64,000 nucleotides of DNA. Origin: Peromyscus leucopus. Taxonomy: Eukaryota; Chordata; Mammalia; Rodentia; Cricetidae. Made by a program: the position numbers and the translations under genes. This document shows, piece by piece, positions 38,615 to 50,397 of this stretch. The stretch lies in contig NC_051076.1 in NCBI RefSeq assembly GCF_004664715.2, positions 1,001,800 to 1,065,799 of the forward strand. Reading direction: 5' to 3'. Every line of letters starts with the position of its first letter. The first letter of the stretch is position 1. The notes beneath the pieces were generated by a model that saw nothing but the letters and a program-made list of their open reading frames with translations, did not search any database and was not told where the DNA came from.

Positions 38615-40606
38615 AATTAGTATTAGTGCTTCTCTGAAGGTCTGATAGGATTCTACACTAAAACCATCTGGCAGTGGGCTTTTTTTGGTTGGGAGACTTT
38701 TGATGACTGCTTCTATTTCCTAGCTTTGCTATATGGTATCTATCAAGAAAATTATCCATTTCATTTAGATTTTCCAATTTTGTGGAGCACAGGCTTTTAA
38801 AGTATGACCTAATGATTATTTGGATTTCTTAAGTGTCTGCTGTTATGTCCCTCCTTTCATTTCTGATTTTGTTGATTTGGACATTCTCTCTCTTCCTTTT
38901 TAGTTAGTTTTGATAAGAGTTTGTCTATCTTGTTGGTTTTCTCAAAGAACCAACTCTTTGATAATTGATTCTTTATATTTTTCTTTGTTGCTATTTTATT
39001 GATTTCAGCTTTGAGTTTGATTATTTCCCATCATCTACTCCTCTTGAGTATGTCTGCTTTTTTTGTCTAGAGCTTTCAGGAGTGCTGTTAAGTCTCTGGT
39101 ATGAGAATTCTCTAATTTCTTTATGCAGGCACTATGAACTTTCCTATTAGTACAGTTTTCATTGTGTCCTTTAAGTTTGGGTGCATTCATTTTTTTTTTT
39201 TTGAATTCTAGGAAATCTTTAATTTCTTTATTTCTCCCTTGACCCATTAGTAATTCAGGTGAGAGTTGTTCAGTTTACATGAGTTTGTAAGCTTACTGTT
39301 GTTGAAATCCAACTTTAATCCATGATGGTCTGATAGGATACAGGGGTTATTTTAACTTTCTTGTATTTGTTGAGACTTGCTTTTTGACTGAGGATATTGT
39401 TAATTTTGGAGAAGGTTCTATGAGGTGCTGAGAAAAAGTTATATTCTTTTGTGTTTGGGTGAATTATTCTGTAATTGTGGGCTAGGTCCATAAGTGTCAT
39501 AAGGTCTGTTTGTTTCATTATTTCTCTCTTTAGTTTCTGTCTGGATGACCTGTCCTTTGGTGAGAGTGGAATGTTGAAGTCCCACTATTAAAAAATGTGT
39601 GGGATTTGAAGTGATTTAAGCTTTAGTTTTTTTTTTTTTGGTTTTTTTTTTTTTTTTTTTGTTTTTTTTGAAAATGTGGGTGCCTTGCATTTGGAGGATA
39701 GATATTCAGAGTTGAGATGTCATCCTGAAGGATCTTTCCTTTAATGAGTATGAAGTGTCCTTCTCTATCTATTTTTTTTTTTTTTTGGTTTGAAGTCTAT
39801 TTTATTAGATATTAAGGTAGCAATGCCAGCTTGCTTCTTTGGTCTATTTGGTTGGAAAATCTTTTTCCAACCATTTGCTCTGAGGTAATATCTTTGATGT
39901 TGAGGTGTGTTTCTTTTATGCAGCAGAATGATGAAGCCTGTTTCAATATCCATTCTGTTAACCTGTATCTTTTTATTGGTAAATTGTATCCATTGATATT
40001 GAGAGACACTAATGACCACTGATTACTAATTTCTGTGATTACGTTGTTGTTGTTGGTGGTGGTGGTGGTGGTATGTGTATGTAGTTTTTTCTTTGGATTT
40101 TGCTGGTGTGAGCTTATCTATTGCATGAGTTTTTATGGGTGTAGTTAACTTATTTGGTTGGGGTTTTCCTTCTAGTACCTTCTGTAGAGCTGGATTTGTA
40201 GATATATATTGTTTAAGTTTGACTTTGTCATGGATTTTTGTTTTCTTCATCTATGATGATTGAAAGTTTTGCTGGGTATATTAGTCTGAAACCTGGCATC
40301 TGTGGTCTTTTAGAGTCTGAAATACATCTATCCAGGCCCTTCTGGCTTTTAGAGTCTCTGTTGAGAAGTCAGGAATAATTCTTATAGGTCTGCCTCTATT
40401 TGTTACTTAGCCTTTTCCCCTTGCTTTTAATATTCTTTTGTTGTTCTGTATGTTTAATGTTTTGATTATTATTTAAAATGTGGACTTTCTTTTCTGATTC
40501 AATCTATTTCGTGTTCTGTAAGCTTCTTGTACCTTTATAGGTATGTCCTTCTTTAGGTTAGATAAATTTTCCTCTGTGATTTCATTAAATATATTTTCTG
40601 GTTTTT

Positions 40607-40657
<51 letters not shown>

Positions 40658-41825
40658 AAATTCTTTTCCTCCTTCTATCCCTATTATTCTTAATTTTGGA
40701 CTTTTTATGGTATCCCAGATTTCCTGCATTTTTTTAGGAGTTTTTTAGATTTAACATTTTCTTTCACCAATGATTTCTTCTGTTATATCTCAACAGCTGA
40801 AATTCTCTGTTCCATCTCTTGTATTCTGTTGGTGATGTTTACATCTGTAGTTCCTGTTCACTTACCCAGACTTTCCATTTGCTGAATTTCCTCAGTTTTT
40901 GTTTTCTTTATTGCTTCTATTTTGATTTTCATGTCATGAATAGCTTCACCTGTTTGTTTATTTTCTTGGTATTCTTTAAGGGATTTGTTGATTTTCTCTA
41001 TTTTTGGTTGTCTTTTCCTTGATTTCTTTAAGAGAGTTTTTCATGTCATTTAAGGACCTGTATCATCATCACAAAATTGTTTTGAGGTCATTTTTGTTTG
41101 CTTCAGCTTCATTGGAATGTTTGAGTCTTGCTGTCATAAAATATCTGGGCTCTGGTGGGTCACACCCTGGCTGTTGTTGATTGTGTTTTTACAATGTTGT
41201 TTAGTGCGATGAGTAGTTCTAGTCCCCAATTTCTGAGTTTGTCTTTGTTGGATGGGTGTTTTGTTCCATTGTTTCTGTTTCTTCTTTGGTTTTCGAGTCT
41301 TTGTGGCCTGGATTTCTGGTGACTGGCATGACCTCTGGTCTAGTTGGGAGTATATGTCCAAGTTAGAAGTTGGCGTTCTGGTGGTTAGCCTGGTCTTTGT
41401 TGCAACAGAGGGTCTCTGTTATTTTGATTGGTGTAACCTGGGTCTATGCTTCTGACTGGTGTGGCCTACACCTGAGCAGCTGAAGTCTGTTCAAGCTGGC
41501 ATGGCTTGGCCCTCTTCTGACTGGTGTGGCTTTCACCTAAGTGCCAGAGTCCAGTGAGATTGGGGGTAGGTCCCAGGACTGGGTCCAGCAATGACTTGGG
41601 ATAGCATGGACTGTGGAAAGGGTATTGGGTACAGAATCCAGTGGAAGGGGTTTTTCCATCTACAGGTGAGTCACTCACTAGTTCTAACTGGTGTGGCCTG
41701 CTCCTGAGTAGAGGAAGTCCACCAGGGTTGAGGCAGGTTCCAACATGAGTGTGGCAAGGACCTAGGAAGGGTCCTAGGGACCTCACAGGCCTGTTGGCCA
41801 TATCCTATTCCTGAACTGGGGATTT
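38615..41825 (-). mobile_element. Third L1, ORF2 5' portion, ORF1 and 5' UTR
   Basis: Continues the L1 to its 5' end. The ORF2 endonuclease is near 39765-40019 (the MSLNINGYNLPIKRYRLTEW frame), ORF1 at about 40200-41140, and a 5' UTR at about 41150-41825 with repeated ctggtgtggcctacacctga / ctggtgtggcctgctcctga units. The 5' UTR is of a third type. Homopolymer T tracts (39620-39670, 39770-39790) and a (GT)n at 40611-40652 interrupt the coding sequence. Confidence 0.85.
40611..40652. repeat. (GT)n microsatellite
   Basis: About 21 gt units following a T tract, inside the decayed ORF1 of the third L1. Confidence 0.97.
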
Positions 41826-42059
41826 CATTTAATAACCTGTGTTTTCTTAAATGTCTAGATTTTAAGTTATGTACTTTATAATTAATTTAAAAAATAGCAG
41901 CAGGTAGTAAATTAAAGCATTTAAATTATTTTTAAAAGTAAAATGAGGGAGATATTGTTAATCCTCCTCATTTTCCATACTGTGATTTTAGCAATTATTA
42001 CATTTCTATGACCTACACATTCTTATGTACACAAGGAATCAAGCTAGAAAAATTGTCCT

Positions 42060-42185
42060 CAAGAGCAAGATGGCTCAGCAGTTAAGAAGGCATTCTCCTC
42101 TGGAAGAGGACCAGAGTTCAGTTCCTAGCACCATGTTGGTCAGCTCACCACTGCCTATAACTCTAGCTCCAGGAAAGCCTGTTGA
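42060..42185 (+). repeat. B2-type SINE, diverged
   Basis: gcaagatggctcagcagtta, ggaccagagttcagttccta and actgcctataactctagctc follow the order of rodent B2. No A-tail is visible. Confidence 0.75.
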
Positions 42186-42205
42186 AAGCAATGAAGGCTA
42201 GCCAA

Positions 42206-42566
42206 TGTAAATTGCTGGCTTCCTGTCCTCATCACTTGCTCCCAAATAACTGACACAGAGGCCTAATATTATTTATAAATGCTTGGCTGAGAACTCAGTC
42301 TTGTTACTAGCTCTTATATTTAAATTAACCCATAATTCTTATCTATGCTTAGCCATGTGGCTTGGTATCTTTTCTCAGTATGACATTCTCATCTTACTTC
42401 TCTGCATTTGCCAGCGACTCTCTGACTCTACCCTTCCTCTTTCCAGAGTTCTCCTAGTCTGTCTCTTCTGCTCAATCTCTTCCTGCTCAGCTATCAGCCA
42501 ATCAGCTTTTTATTAGCAAATGAGAATAATACATATTCATAGTGTAGAAAGGATTGTTCCACAGCA
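42206..42566 (-). mobile_element. Solo LTR, older relative of family A (361 bp)
   Basis: Minus-oriented: its start (minus) is tgctgtggaacaatcc at 42566 and its end is at 42206 (tgtaaatt on plus). Perfect 6-bp TSD agccaa at 42200-42205 and 42567-42572. It shares the tgctgtgg start and a CCAAT-type ctgattggct block with family A but is clearly diverged from it. Confidence 0.9.
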
Positions 42567-42769
42567 AGCCAATAGGGAAGAAAGTTTTTTTGTCAGTACC
42601 AGTTCTGTTGGTAATCAAGAACAATGGTAAAAGCTTGTATTGTGTGATGGGACCCTATAATACTCCTGATCAACAACTCCTAGTAAGATATCTCATACCT
42701 TTCTATACCTGGGCTTTTTATCTGACAATCTATGGTTTCTGAGAGGAACAGGGGACACCAATTAAACAC

Positions 42770-42909
42770 CTACACACCGACACACACACACGCACGCATG
42801 CACGCACGCACACTGTTCCTGCAGTGAACATGAGTTCAGTTCTTAGCATCCATGTCAGACGGCTACAAACCACCTGTAACTTGAACTCCAGGATCTCCAG
42901 TGCCCTGAA

Positions 42910-42967
<58 letters not shown>
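42770..42967. repeat. CA/GCAC repeat, B2-like fragment and (CT)n tract
   Basis: 42776-42812 is an acac/gcac simple repeat. 42813-42908 resembles the middle of B2 (catgagttcagttcttagca, aactccaggatctcc). 42909-42967 is a pure ct repeat. Confidence 0.8.
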
Positions 42968-42969
<2 letters not shown>

Positions 42970-43129
42970 TTAAATTCTGTATTCCCCTTTACCTTTCATA
43001 TTTGTGCTCTACTACATCCTTAACATCTTTCTCTTCTCCCCAATGGGTTCCTTTATAGTTTCCTGGTTTCTAAAGTGCTTCAAGATAAACACAAAAATCT
43101 AAAAAAATTAACACCACTATACATATATG

Positions 43130-43620
43130 AATGAGGAAATGTTGTATTTGTCTTTCTGGGTCTAGGTTACCCCACTAAAAAATAATATTTTTCATTTCCA
43201 TTTGAAAATTTTATAATTTTAGTTTTCTTTACAGCTGAATAAAATTCCATTGTTCCATTGTTCCATTAGTCACCATCAGTTGATTAAAATGCAGCTTGTT
43301 TCCATAGCCTAACTACTGTCAATGGAGCAGTAATGAGTATGGAACAATGTGTATCCCTGCAGTAAGACACAGAGACCTTTGGCTATATGACCAGCAGTGG
43401 TATAGCGGGGTCATATGGTTGGTCTATTTCTGGTTTCTTATGGAATCTTCACAATGATTTTTATAGTGGCTGCACCAATTTCTATTCTCACCAATAATGC
43501 CAGTGAGGATATGGGGAAAGGAGAGTCCTTATTCACTACTGAACATTATTATATCATATGATGGTTTCATAAATTTCAACTTTTCATAATTTTAGCCATG
43601 TCTCTCCTAACATGTAAGAG
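43130..43620 (-). mobile_element. L1 ORF2 C-terminal fragment
   Basis: Minus-strand match in order to the L1 ORF2 end (gtctttctgggtctaggtta, attccattgttccattg, tatggaatcttcacaatgat, ggctgcaccaatttctattc). Strongly diverged. Confidence 0.75.
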
Positions 43621-44047
43621 ATTTGTTTAATAGTTTTCTGTAATTTGACTTTCAAAAAATCAAATGCATATTTCAGTAAAAATATGTGGAAATGTAAAAT
43701 ACAATATTACTAAGGTTACAAAAGAAAGTGAATGTTTTTCTCATATAAAGGTCACTGACAAATATCACCTAAAAATGTCTTGATGGTTTTGGACCCTATA
43801 TTATCAGTAACTTTATCATGCTTTTTCATGGTTCTTTCAAGTATGCAACACTTTTTCAACATAGAATTTAAGAAAATAAAATTATTCTGTTTTTTCTTTT
43901 TTCCCCTCCTCCAACTCCTCCCATACCCTCCCTACCTCCCCTACTCAACCAGCTTTATGTTCTCTCTCTTTCTCTCTTAAAAAAAAACCCAGAAAATCCC
44001 CACAATACCAAAAAAGTGAAAATCAAAATACACAACCACAAACCAGT

Positions 44048-44049
<2 letters not shown>

Positions 44050-44090
<41 letters not shown>

Positions 44091-44205
44091 GTCACAACAA
44101 AATGTCCCCAAAAAGACATGAAGTTCATTTTATTTATTTATTTATTTAGAAGTTCATTTTATTTATTTATTTATTTATTTGTTTGTTTGTTTGTTTATTT
44201 ATTGT
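44050..44205. repeat. (CA)n and (ATTT)n / (GTTT)n simple repeats
   Basis: ca dinucleotides at 44050-44088 and attt/gttt tetranucleotide tracts at 44127-44202, with the flank aagttcattttatttattta duplicated. Confidence 0.95.
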
Positions 44206-44403
44206 GAAGTTCATTTTATGTTGGCTGACAATCCTGGGCAGGGAGCTTGCTCTGGAGTGTAGCTTATATACCCAGTGACACTCTGTGGGAGAAAATGATT
44301 TGCCCTTTGCTATCATATAATTTCCTGGTTAGGAGTGAGATCTGATGTGTACATCCTGCAGGCGTTGTGAGTGCTGCCACCACCTCTGTGAGTTCATGTG
44401 TAC

Positions 44404-44607
44404 GTCAGTCTTGTTGTGCCTGTGTCTTAGTTACTGTTCCATTGCTGTGATGAGACACCATGGCCAAAGCAATGCTTACAAAGGAAAGCATTTAACTGGG
44501 AGCTTGCTTACAGGTTTAAAGGGTCAGTCCATGGTCAACATGTTAGGAAGCAGAAAGGCATGGTGCTAGGGGAGTAGCTGAGAGCTTCACATCATGACCC
44601 AAGCAAC

Positions 44608-44663
<56 letters not shown>

Positions 44664-44764
44664 AAGAGAGCAGGAGATGGAGTGTGTAGGAGGGAGGGAG
44701 AGAATTCCTGGGCCTGGTATGTCTTTTGAAACCTCAAAGCCCACCCCCGGTGACAGACTTACTC

Positions 44765-44765
<1 letters not shown>
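44404..44765 (+). repeat. Rodent interspersed repeat with (GA)n
   Basis: gtgtcttagttactgttcca through tgctgtgatgagacaccatg and gagtagctgagagcttcac is a very common rodent repeat whose other end (tcaaattaacataaaactag) is seen at 60250-60303. Interrupted by (GA)n at 44610-44660. I recognise it but do not assign a family name. Confidence 0.6.

Positions 44766-44805
<40 letters not shown>
44766..44805. repeat. (ATT)n microsatellite
   Basis: About 13 att units; the other strand gives poly-Asn in a spurious frame. Confidence 0.97.
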
Positions 44806-44806
<1 letters not shown>

Positions 44807-44809
44807 GAG

Positions 44810-45490
44810 ATTTTCTATTCATTTTATATACCAACCACAGATTCCCCTGCCCTTCCTCCTCCCACCCCCCACCCTTCGCCCCAACCCACTCCTTATGGAC
44901 ATTAGATTGTTTTCTATGGTTTTTTCATCTTTTTTTTACTTGAAATTTTTTTAATTAAGAATTTTTTTTCATTCATTTTACACACCAATCAAAAATGCCC
45001 TTCTTCACTCCTCTCACCCTTCCCCAGCCTCCCCTCCCAACCCATCCCCCACTCCCTCCCACAAGAAGGCAAGGCCTCCCATGGAGAGCCACATTCAATA
45101 GAGGCAAGTCCAAGCCCTTCCCCCTGCCTTAAGGCTGCATGAGGTGTCCCATCATAGGTAGTGGGCTCCACAAAGCCTGCTCATGCACCAGGGATGGATT
45201 CTGATCTTACTGCCAGGAGGCCTCCCAAGCAGATCAAGCTACACAACTATCTCACCATGCAGAGGGCCTATGCATGCTCCACAGCCATTGATCCAACTTT
45301 CATGAGTTCCCTCTAGTTTGGTTTGGTCATCTCTGCATGTTTCCCCATCATGATCCTGCTGTACTTGCTGATAGAATCCCTCTTCTCTCTGACTGGACTC
45401 CTGGAACTCTGTCTAGTGATTGGCTGTGGATCTCTGCATCTGCTTCCATCAGTCATTGGAGAAAAGTTCTGTGATGACAGTTAGGGTTTC
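44810..45490 (-). mobile_element. L1 3' UTR fragments (old)
   Basis: Two adjacent minus-oriented L1 3' ends (44810-44900 and 44970-45490) with the pyrimidine-rich start (ctcacccttccccagcctcc) and the region ggaggcctcccaagcagatc, tctctgcatctgcttccatc. No coding sequence. Confidence 0.75.
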
Positions 45491-45494
45491 CTCT

Positions 45495-46500
45495 CAACAA
45501 CCATCTCACTTCAGTGTGAAATAGCTTTGTTCAGCATATCCAGCTGATTGCACAGTTGCAAAAACAGTTGGTGGTTTAAAGTGCTCACCTTCACAAAATG
45601 ACGGAACTTATGGTGCTTTTCATTATTTGTACCTCTTATGGCAGCGTCTGTGTTGCTAATATTTGGAGACGAATTATACAGTGGGGTCTGATGACTTTTG
45701 GTGATTCGCTCAGTACCAAATCTAGACTAACATCCTATCATAGCTGGAGCACCATCAATGCAAACACCACACACATTTTCCCAAGAGATCTTCTGTTGTT
45801 TCAGAAAGGAACCAACTGTGCCAAATCCATCATGTGCAGCACCTGTCATTTCAAAGGTTTGTATAAAAGAAACTCATCTTTAAAATCACCATCATTAATG
45901 TACCTCACGTAAACCAGTAACTGTGAACAGTTTGTTACATCTGTAGATTCATCAAGCTGGATACTAAATATTGGAAGTGGAGCAGATTTAATTTCCTGGA
46001 TTACCTGATCAAGAATGTCAGCAGACGTATCATCTATTCTTCTTCAGACAGTATTGTTAGATGAGGAAGTTGTACTCAGTTGTGGAACCAATTTGTCTCT
46101 GATCATAACTTGGAACATTGCATTTGGTCACTGGCAACAGTAAATTATCGGCAGTGGTGTGAGGTTTCATCGCTCTGGCAATTCTGAGTGCCACCAAATA
46201 GGAAGCTTTAGTGGCTGCTGCGTTCTCTTTGTGGTGATTGTCACTAGTGTCAAGTCACTAGTTTCCTGGGTACTTCAGCTTCGCTTCTAAAACAGCTGGT
46301 CTCCTTGCTGGCAGAGCTCAGATGCTTGCTATCAAAAGGGCATTCGTTCAGCTTCATAGATTTGGCTGATAGAATTTCACAACAAATGACACATTCCAGT
46401 TTCTCAATCCCTGTTGTAATTACTGAGGTAGAACCACACTGTAAAAAAAATTCTCACTGTGTTTTCTCTCCTTAATGTTCTTCTCTACATTATCCATTGT
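45495..46500 (-). pseudogene. hAT-transposase-derived gene pseudogene (ZBED5/SCAND3-like)
   Basis: Read on the minus strand, conceptual translation in shifting frames gives, in order: a start-like MDNVEKNIKERKHSE near 46500; a BED-finger-like piece (ECVICCEILSAKSMK); the conserved KASYLVALRIARAMKPHT; DDTSADILDQVIQEIKSAP; then FSIQLDESTDVTNCSQLLV, YVRYINDGDFKDEFL, SWENVCGVCIDGAPAMIGC, and finally a segment ending VKVSTLNHQLFLQLCNQLD near 45495. These are the hallmarks of the domesticated hAT transposase family that includes ZBED5, SCAND3/ZBED9, FAM200 and GTF2IRD2; DESTD and DGAPAM are characteristic of its RNase H-like core. Several stops and at least three frame changes make it dead. It has no introns, so it is either a retrocopy or an old transposon relic. 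The 3' half is missing. The plus-strand frame 45598-45912 is its shadow. Confidence 0.85.
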
Positions 46501-46504
46501 CATG

Positions 46505-47030
46505 GGATGGTTTTCTAATGAAAATAACATATAGCAATAGCTTTAATCATACAAAAGATGACACATGGCATAGTTCAGTCAATACAATTCATTTAAGTTT
46601 CTTGTGATTTGTCATTCTCTGTTTTTTTTTTTAAACACAGCTGTTACTATCACAAGGGGGCAGTATTTACATCAACCATAACTGAATATAAAAAGACCAG
46701 TCATCATCCAAATTAAGTTCCCATGGTGTGTGTATGTATATATCAGTAGTTGATGATATCACAATACATGATTTTACATTTACCCAGCAATTATAATTCA
46801 TGAATTATCCTTTACCTCCAGAACTGCTGCTTTCAACACAATAGCTTCTCTGTAAGCATATGTGACTGGTATGCATAAGCCCATTATGGTACCAGCCTGT
46901 CACATATACCTGTATTTGTTTGGGTGTACGTGACAGGGTTGGTGTGATGATGTCATCATGCTGTGGGCTTGTATGTGGGCATATCTTCATGTGGGTAGAT
47001 GTTCATGGAGGTGGAGATGGATAGAGGAAC
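46505..47030. other. Non-coding sequence, nothing recognised
   Basis: AT-rich sequence between the hAT-derived pseudogene and the next repeats. No gene or repeat identified. Confidence 0.5.
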
Positions 47031-47032
47031 GG

Positions 47033-47108
47033 TGTCTCAGTTCCTAAGAGCATCAGAAAATACATTTTTCTGGTGGTCTTAGGCAACCCCTGTGAAAGGG
47101 TCATTTGC
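47033..47108 (-). repeat. URR1-like hAT MITE fragment, tentative
   Basis: tcctaagagcatcagaaaat and ggtggtcttaggcaacccct gtgaaagggtcattt resemble the end of the rodent URR1 non-autonomous hAT element. Short fragment, no TSD determined. Confidence 0.5.
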
Positions 47109-47929
47109 TGTGTTTCTTAGATGCAGTAGAAGGATGGATCCTGTTTTTTAATCCATTCTGTTAGTCTGTGTCTTTTTATTGGAAAATTGAGACAATTAAC
47201 AGTCAGCATTATTTATGAAAAGTGCTTTTGTTTTTGTTTGGTTTGGTTTGGTTTGATTTTTTAAGACAGGGTTTCTCTGTTTAACAGTTCTGGCTGTCCA
47301 GGAACTCACTCTGTAGACCAGGCTGACCTCAGACTCACAGAGATCCACCTGCCTCTGCCTTCTGAGTGCTGGGATTAAAGGCGTGCACTGCCACTGACTG
47401 GCATGAACATATTTCATTGATACCTTTTATATATTATGATAGTGTGGGTATTTTCTATCTTCTTTTGATTTATTGTTCTGGGTTATTTATTCCTTTTGTC
47501 CTTTGTGGGTGTGGATAACCTCTTTGGACTGAAGTTTTCCTTCTAGTGTCTTCTGTAGAGCTGGATTTGTAGACAAAAAATGTTAAAATTTGATTTTTAT
47601 CATGGAGTATTTTTCTTTTTCAATTCATTGTGGGTGTAGTATTCTTGGCTTGTATCTGTCATCTTTCAGAGCTTGTAGAACATCTGCCCAGGCCCTTTGG
47701 CTTTCAGAGTCTCTATTGAAAAGACAGGTGTTATTCTAATGGGCCTGTGTTTATATGTTACTTGGTCTTTTTCACTTGTTGATTTTAATAACCTTTCCTT
47801 GTTCTGTACATTTAGTGTTTTGATTATCAGATGTTACAGGGGATTTCTTTTCTGTCTGTCTTTTTGGTTTTCTGTATATTTCTTATACTTTGGTAGATAT
47901 TGCTTTCTTTAGATTGGGAAAAGTTTCTG
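47109..47929 (-). mobile_element. Fourth L1 (left part), ORF2 start to ORF1
   Basis: Minus strand: ORF2 endonuclease start region (tgtgtttcttagatgcagta, ccattctgttagtctgtgtc), the inter-ORF area and the ORF1 C-terminal part (about 47500-47929). Interrupted by a B1 at about 47218-47403 and then by the provirus at 47930-58778; it resumes at 58785. Confidence 0.85.
47218..47403 (-). mobile_element. B1 SINE inside L1
   Basis: Minus-oriented B1: tttaagacagggtttctctg (the sense-strand 3' end), gtagaccaggctgacctcag, gtgctgggattaaaggcgtg. The poly(A) is decayed to tttggtttgg repeats. Confidence 0.92.
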
Positions 47930-48861
47930 TGTTGTTTTCTGTTTTTTATTATCTATAGTGGTTGCCCCTTAAGCAACAGCCTGAGAGGATTTTGTTCCCT
48001 CAGGTACTGACTCTTTCAAAGACACTAAGGGAACTTTGTGATGATATTGTGTTCCCCAAAATATTGTGCACCCTAATAAATGTGTCTGGGGTCAGAGGAC
48101 CGAACAGCCACTAGATAGACATAGAGGCCAGAAAATGGTGGCACACACACCTTTAATCCTATCACTTGGGAGGCAGAGATCCATCCGGATCTCCGTGAGT
48201 TTAAAGCCACACTGGAAACAGCCAGGCATGGTGACTCACATCTTTAATCCCAGGAAGTGAGGGCAGAAAGCAGAAAGGTGTGAAAACCAGGAACTAGCTG
48301 GTTAAGCTTTTAGGCTTTTGAGCAGCACAGTTCAGCTGAGATTCATTCTGGATGAGGACTCAGAAGCTTCCAGACTGAAGAAACAGGATCAGCTGAGGAA
48401 CTGGCGAGGTGAGGAAGCTGTGGCCTGTTCTGCCTCTCTGATCTTCCAGTGTTTACCCCAATACCTGGCTCCAGGTTTATTTTTATTAATAAGACCTTTT
48501 AAGATTTGTGCTACAGAACTTAATTAAATCTAAAGAACTCACAATTCAATGGTTTAGGTGGAATTCTGTTCACTCAACAAGGCTGAATAGCTAGTAACTA
48601 ACATTCTCCCTTATTGGTGGCTTCCAAAAAAAAAAAAAAAAAACCACCAAAAAACAAACAAACAAAAAAACCTAGCCTCCTTCTCTCAGCCTGCACTTAA
48701 AAAACCCTTGCTCATGGTTCCTCCTTATCACTTCCTGTCAGCTACTTGCTGATTCAGCCTGCTGCTCACAGGTTAATTTTATTTAATTAAACATACCTTT
48801 GAATTGTCAACAAAAGCAGTAGGAACAAATGCAACACACTTAAAAATAATATTCCCCAATA
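47930..48861 (-). repeat. 3' LTR of the ERVK provirus (split by a later LTR)
   Basis: Aligns along its length with 58331-58778: shared agtggctgccccttaag-type block, ttgttccctcaggtactgac / ttgtttcttcaggcatcaac, cccttgctcatggttcctcc, and ttaaaaataatattccccaa. After removing the inserted LTR and its TSD copy it is 447 bp against 448 bp for the 5' LTR. Substantial divergence between the two indicates age. Confidence 0.93.
48037..48515 (+). mobile_element. Solo LTR family C (479 bp), B1-like tract inside
   Basis: Starts tgtgatgatattgtg and ends aagatttgtgctaca. Perfect 6-bp TSD gaactt at 48031-48036 and 48516-48521. Contains two B1-like segments (acacctttaatcctatcact and ggtgactcacatctttaatc) followed by the family's ggttaagcttttaggctttt and gagattcattctggatgagg blocks. 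Inserted into the 3' LTR of the ERVK provirus. Confidence 0.95.
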
Positions 48862-48882
48862 TTTCCTCCTTTTTTTCTAAAC
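48862..48882 (-). promoter_or_regulatory. Polypurine tract of the ERVK provirus
   Basis: On the minus strand gaaaaaaaggaggaaa lies immediately upstream of the 3' LTR, the expected position for plus-strand priming. Confidence 0.8.
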
Positions 48883-49982
48883 AAAAAATGAAAAGTTTTA
48901 ACTTGAACATAGTAAGACTATATACAATAAGAGTAATTATCAAGTAAGGATTACATTCACAATGTTCTGAATTCCAATTCATTTGTGTCTGGTAAATTTA
49001 AAGAAAATATTTCATAATCTATCCTATCTTAGTAAATAAAAATTTTATACCTAATTTACTTTCCATTATATCTAAGGAAAACTGTAATTATAACTATCCA
49101 GTCTTCAACTCCATCAAAGACTCCAGAAGGATATAATATTATTTAGGTAAACAAAAAATGCATTTCAAACAACTTCCACAAACTCTAGACAGAGATGTCT
49201 GAGTGCCTGAACAGTCACCCAAAGTCCTCTGTAACATTGGAGCATTCATCTTCAGCCTAAAAGCCCATAATATCTGGCAGACTTTTCAGTGAAGCAGGAA
49301 ATTTGAAAGACTGTCCCACCTTTATTGGAAAAGTTTGTCAGTCACTTTCCTCTGTGTCCTGCAGATTGTCTGGCAGTTTCTTCTGTAAAGCAGAAACCCT
49401 GAAGGACCACCCTGCCATGTTTTGGCAAAGTTCAGCAGTCACTTTCCTATAGGTCCTGCATGTCCAGTTTATAGAACATTCTGTCAATCAGTCCAGGGAA
49501 GAGCAACTTCTTGCCCAAATAGCTATCCTTGACACATTGTAACCACACTCTATAAAGAGTTTCTTCGATGCTCATCATCTCTGAACTAAATTGGTGCTGT
49601 CAGAAGCAGATGTGCCTCATTTTTGTGAAAAGCCCTAAGTTAACAAAACATTTTAAATATAATATTCTGTAGGTCTTTGAAAGGTTTTAAGACCATCTAA
49701 ATATATCTCTATTTGATCTGGAAAGCGTACCTAACCTTTCTACAATTTTGATTGTTATAATGACTGACCACTAACCTATGATTCCTGATTATCCCTTATA
49801 GTTTATAATAATAGCTTTCAAAAACTAGAACTTCACCCCTACATTTCCAGAAGAACTGCATAGGCACAATACCTCAAACAAAAATATAAACTTATGTACA
49901 ATATGTTGTCACAAAAATAATCTTAAATTTTTATCAATATACAAAAATCCCCCAAACAAGAACATAAACATATATGTATATG
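48883..49982 (-). other. 3' part of the ERVK provirus, unrecognised
   Basis: Between the polypurine tract and the nested element. The expected place for env, but I see no env motif; stop-rich on the minus strand. May be decayed env or deleted. Confidence 0.5.
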
Positions 49983-49988
49983 GTGTTG

Positions 49989-50377
49989 TGCTGTGGGACG
50001 GTCTATATGTCAAATTGCTCTGATTGGTCAATAAATAAAACACTGGTTGGCCAGTGGCCAGGCAGGAAGTAGGTGGGACAAGGAGAGAGGAGAATTCTGG
50101 GAAGCAGAAGGCTGAGGTGGAGAGACACTGCAGCCGCCGCCATGATCAGCAGCATGTGAAGACACCGGTAAGCCACCAGCCACGTGGCAAGGTATAGAAT
50201 TATGGAAATGGATTAATTTAAGCTATAAGAACAGTTAGCAAGAAGCCTGCCACGGCCATACAGTTTGTAAGCAATATAAGTCTCTGTGTTTACTTGGTTG
50301 GGTCTGAGCAGCTGTGGGACTGGCAGGTGACAGAGATTTGTCCTGACTGTGGGCAAGGCAGGAAAACTCTAGCTACA
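49989..50377 (+). repeat. 5' LTR of the family A element
   Basis: TG...CA boundaries, 389 bp, with ctgattggtcaataaataaa and the end ggaaaactctagctaca. Identical to the 3' LTR except at two sites. Confidence 0.97.
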
Positions 50378-50379
50378 AA

Positions 50380-50397
50380 TGGCGCCCAACATGTTGG
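50380..50397 (+). promoter_or_regulatory. Primer-binding site, lysine-tRNA-like
   Basis: tggcgcccaacatgttgg follows the LTR end after two bases. The first eleven bases match the tRNA-Lys(CUU) site tggcgcccaacgtgggg exactly, then it diverges. Confidence 0.85.

Noticed and set aside
45598..45912. A plus-strand 104-residue frame
   Set aside because: Shadow of the minus-strand hAT-derived pseudogene.
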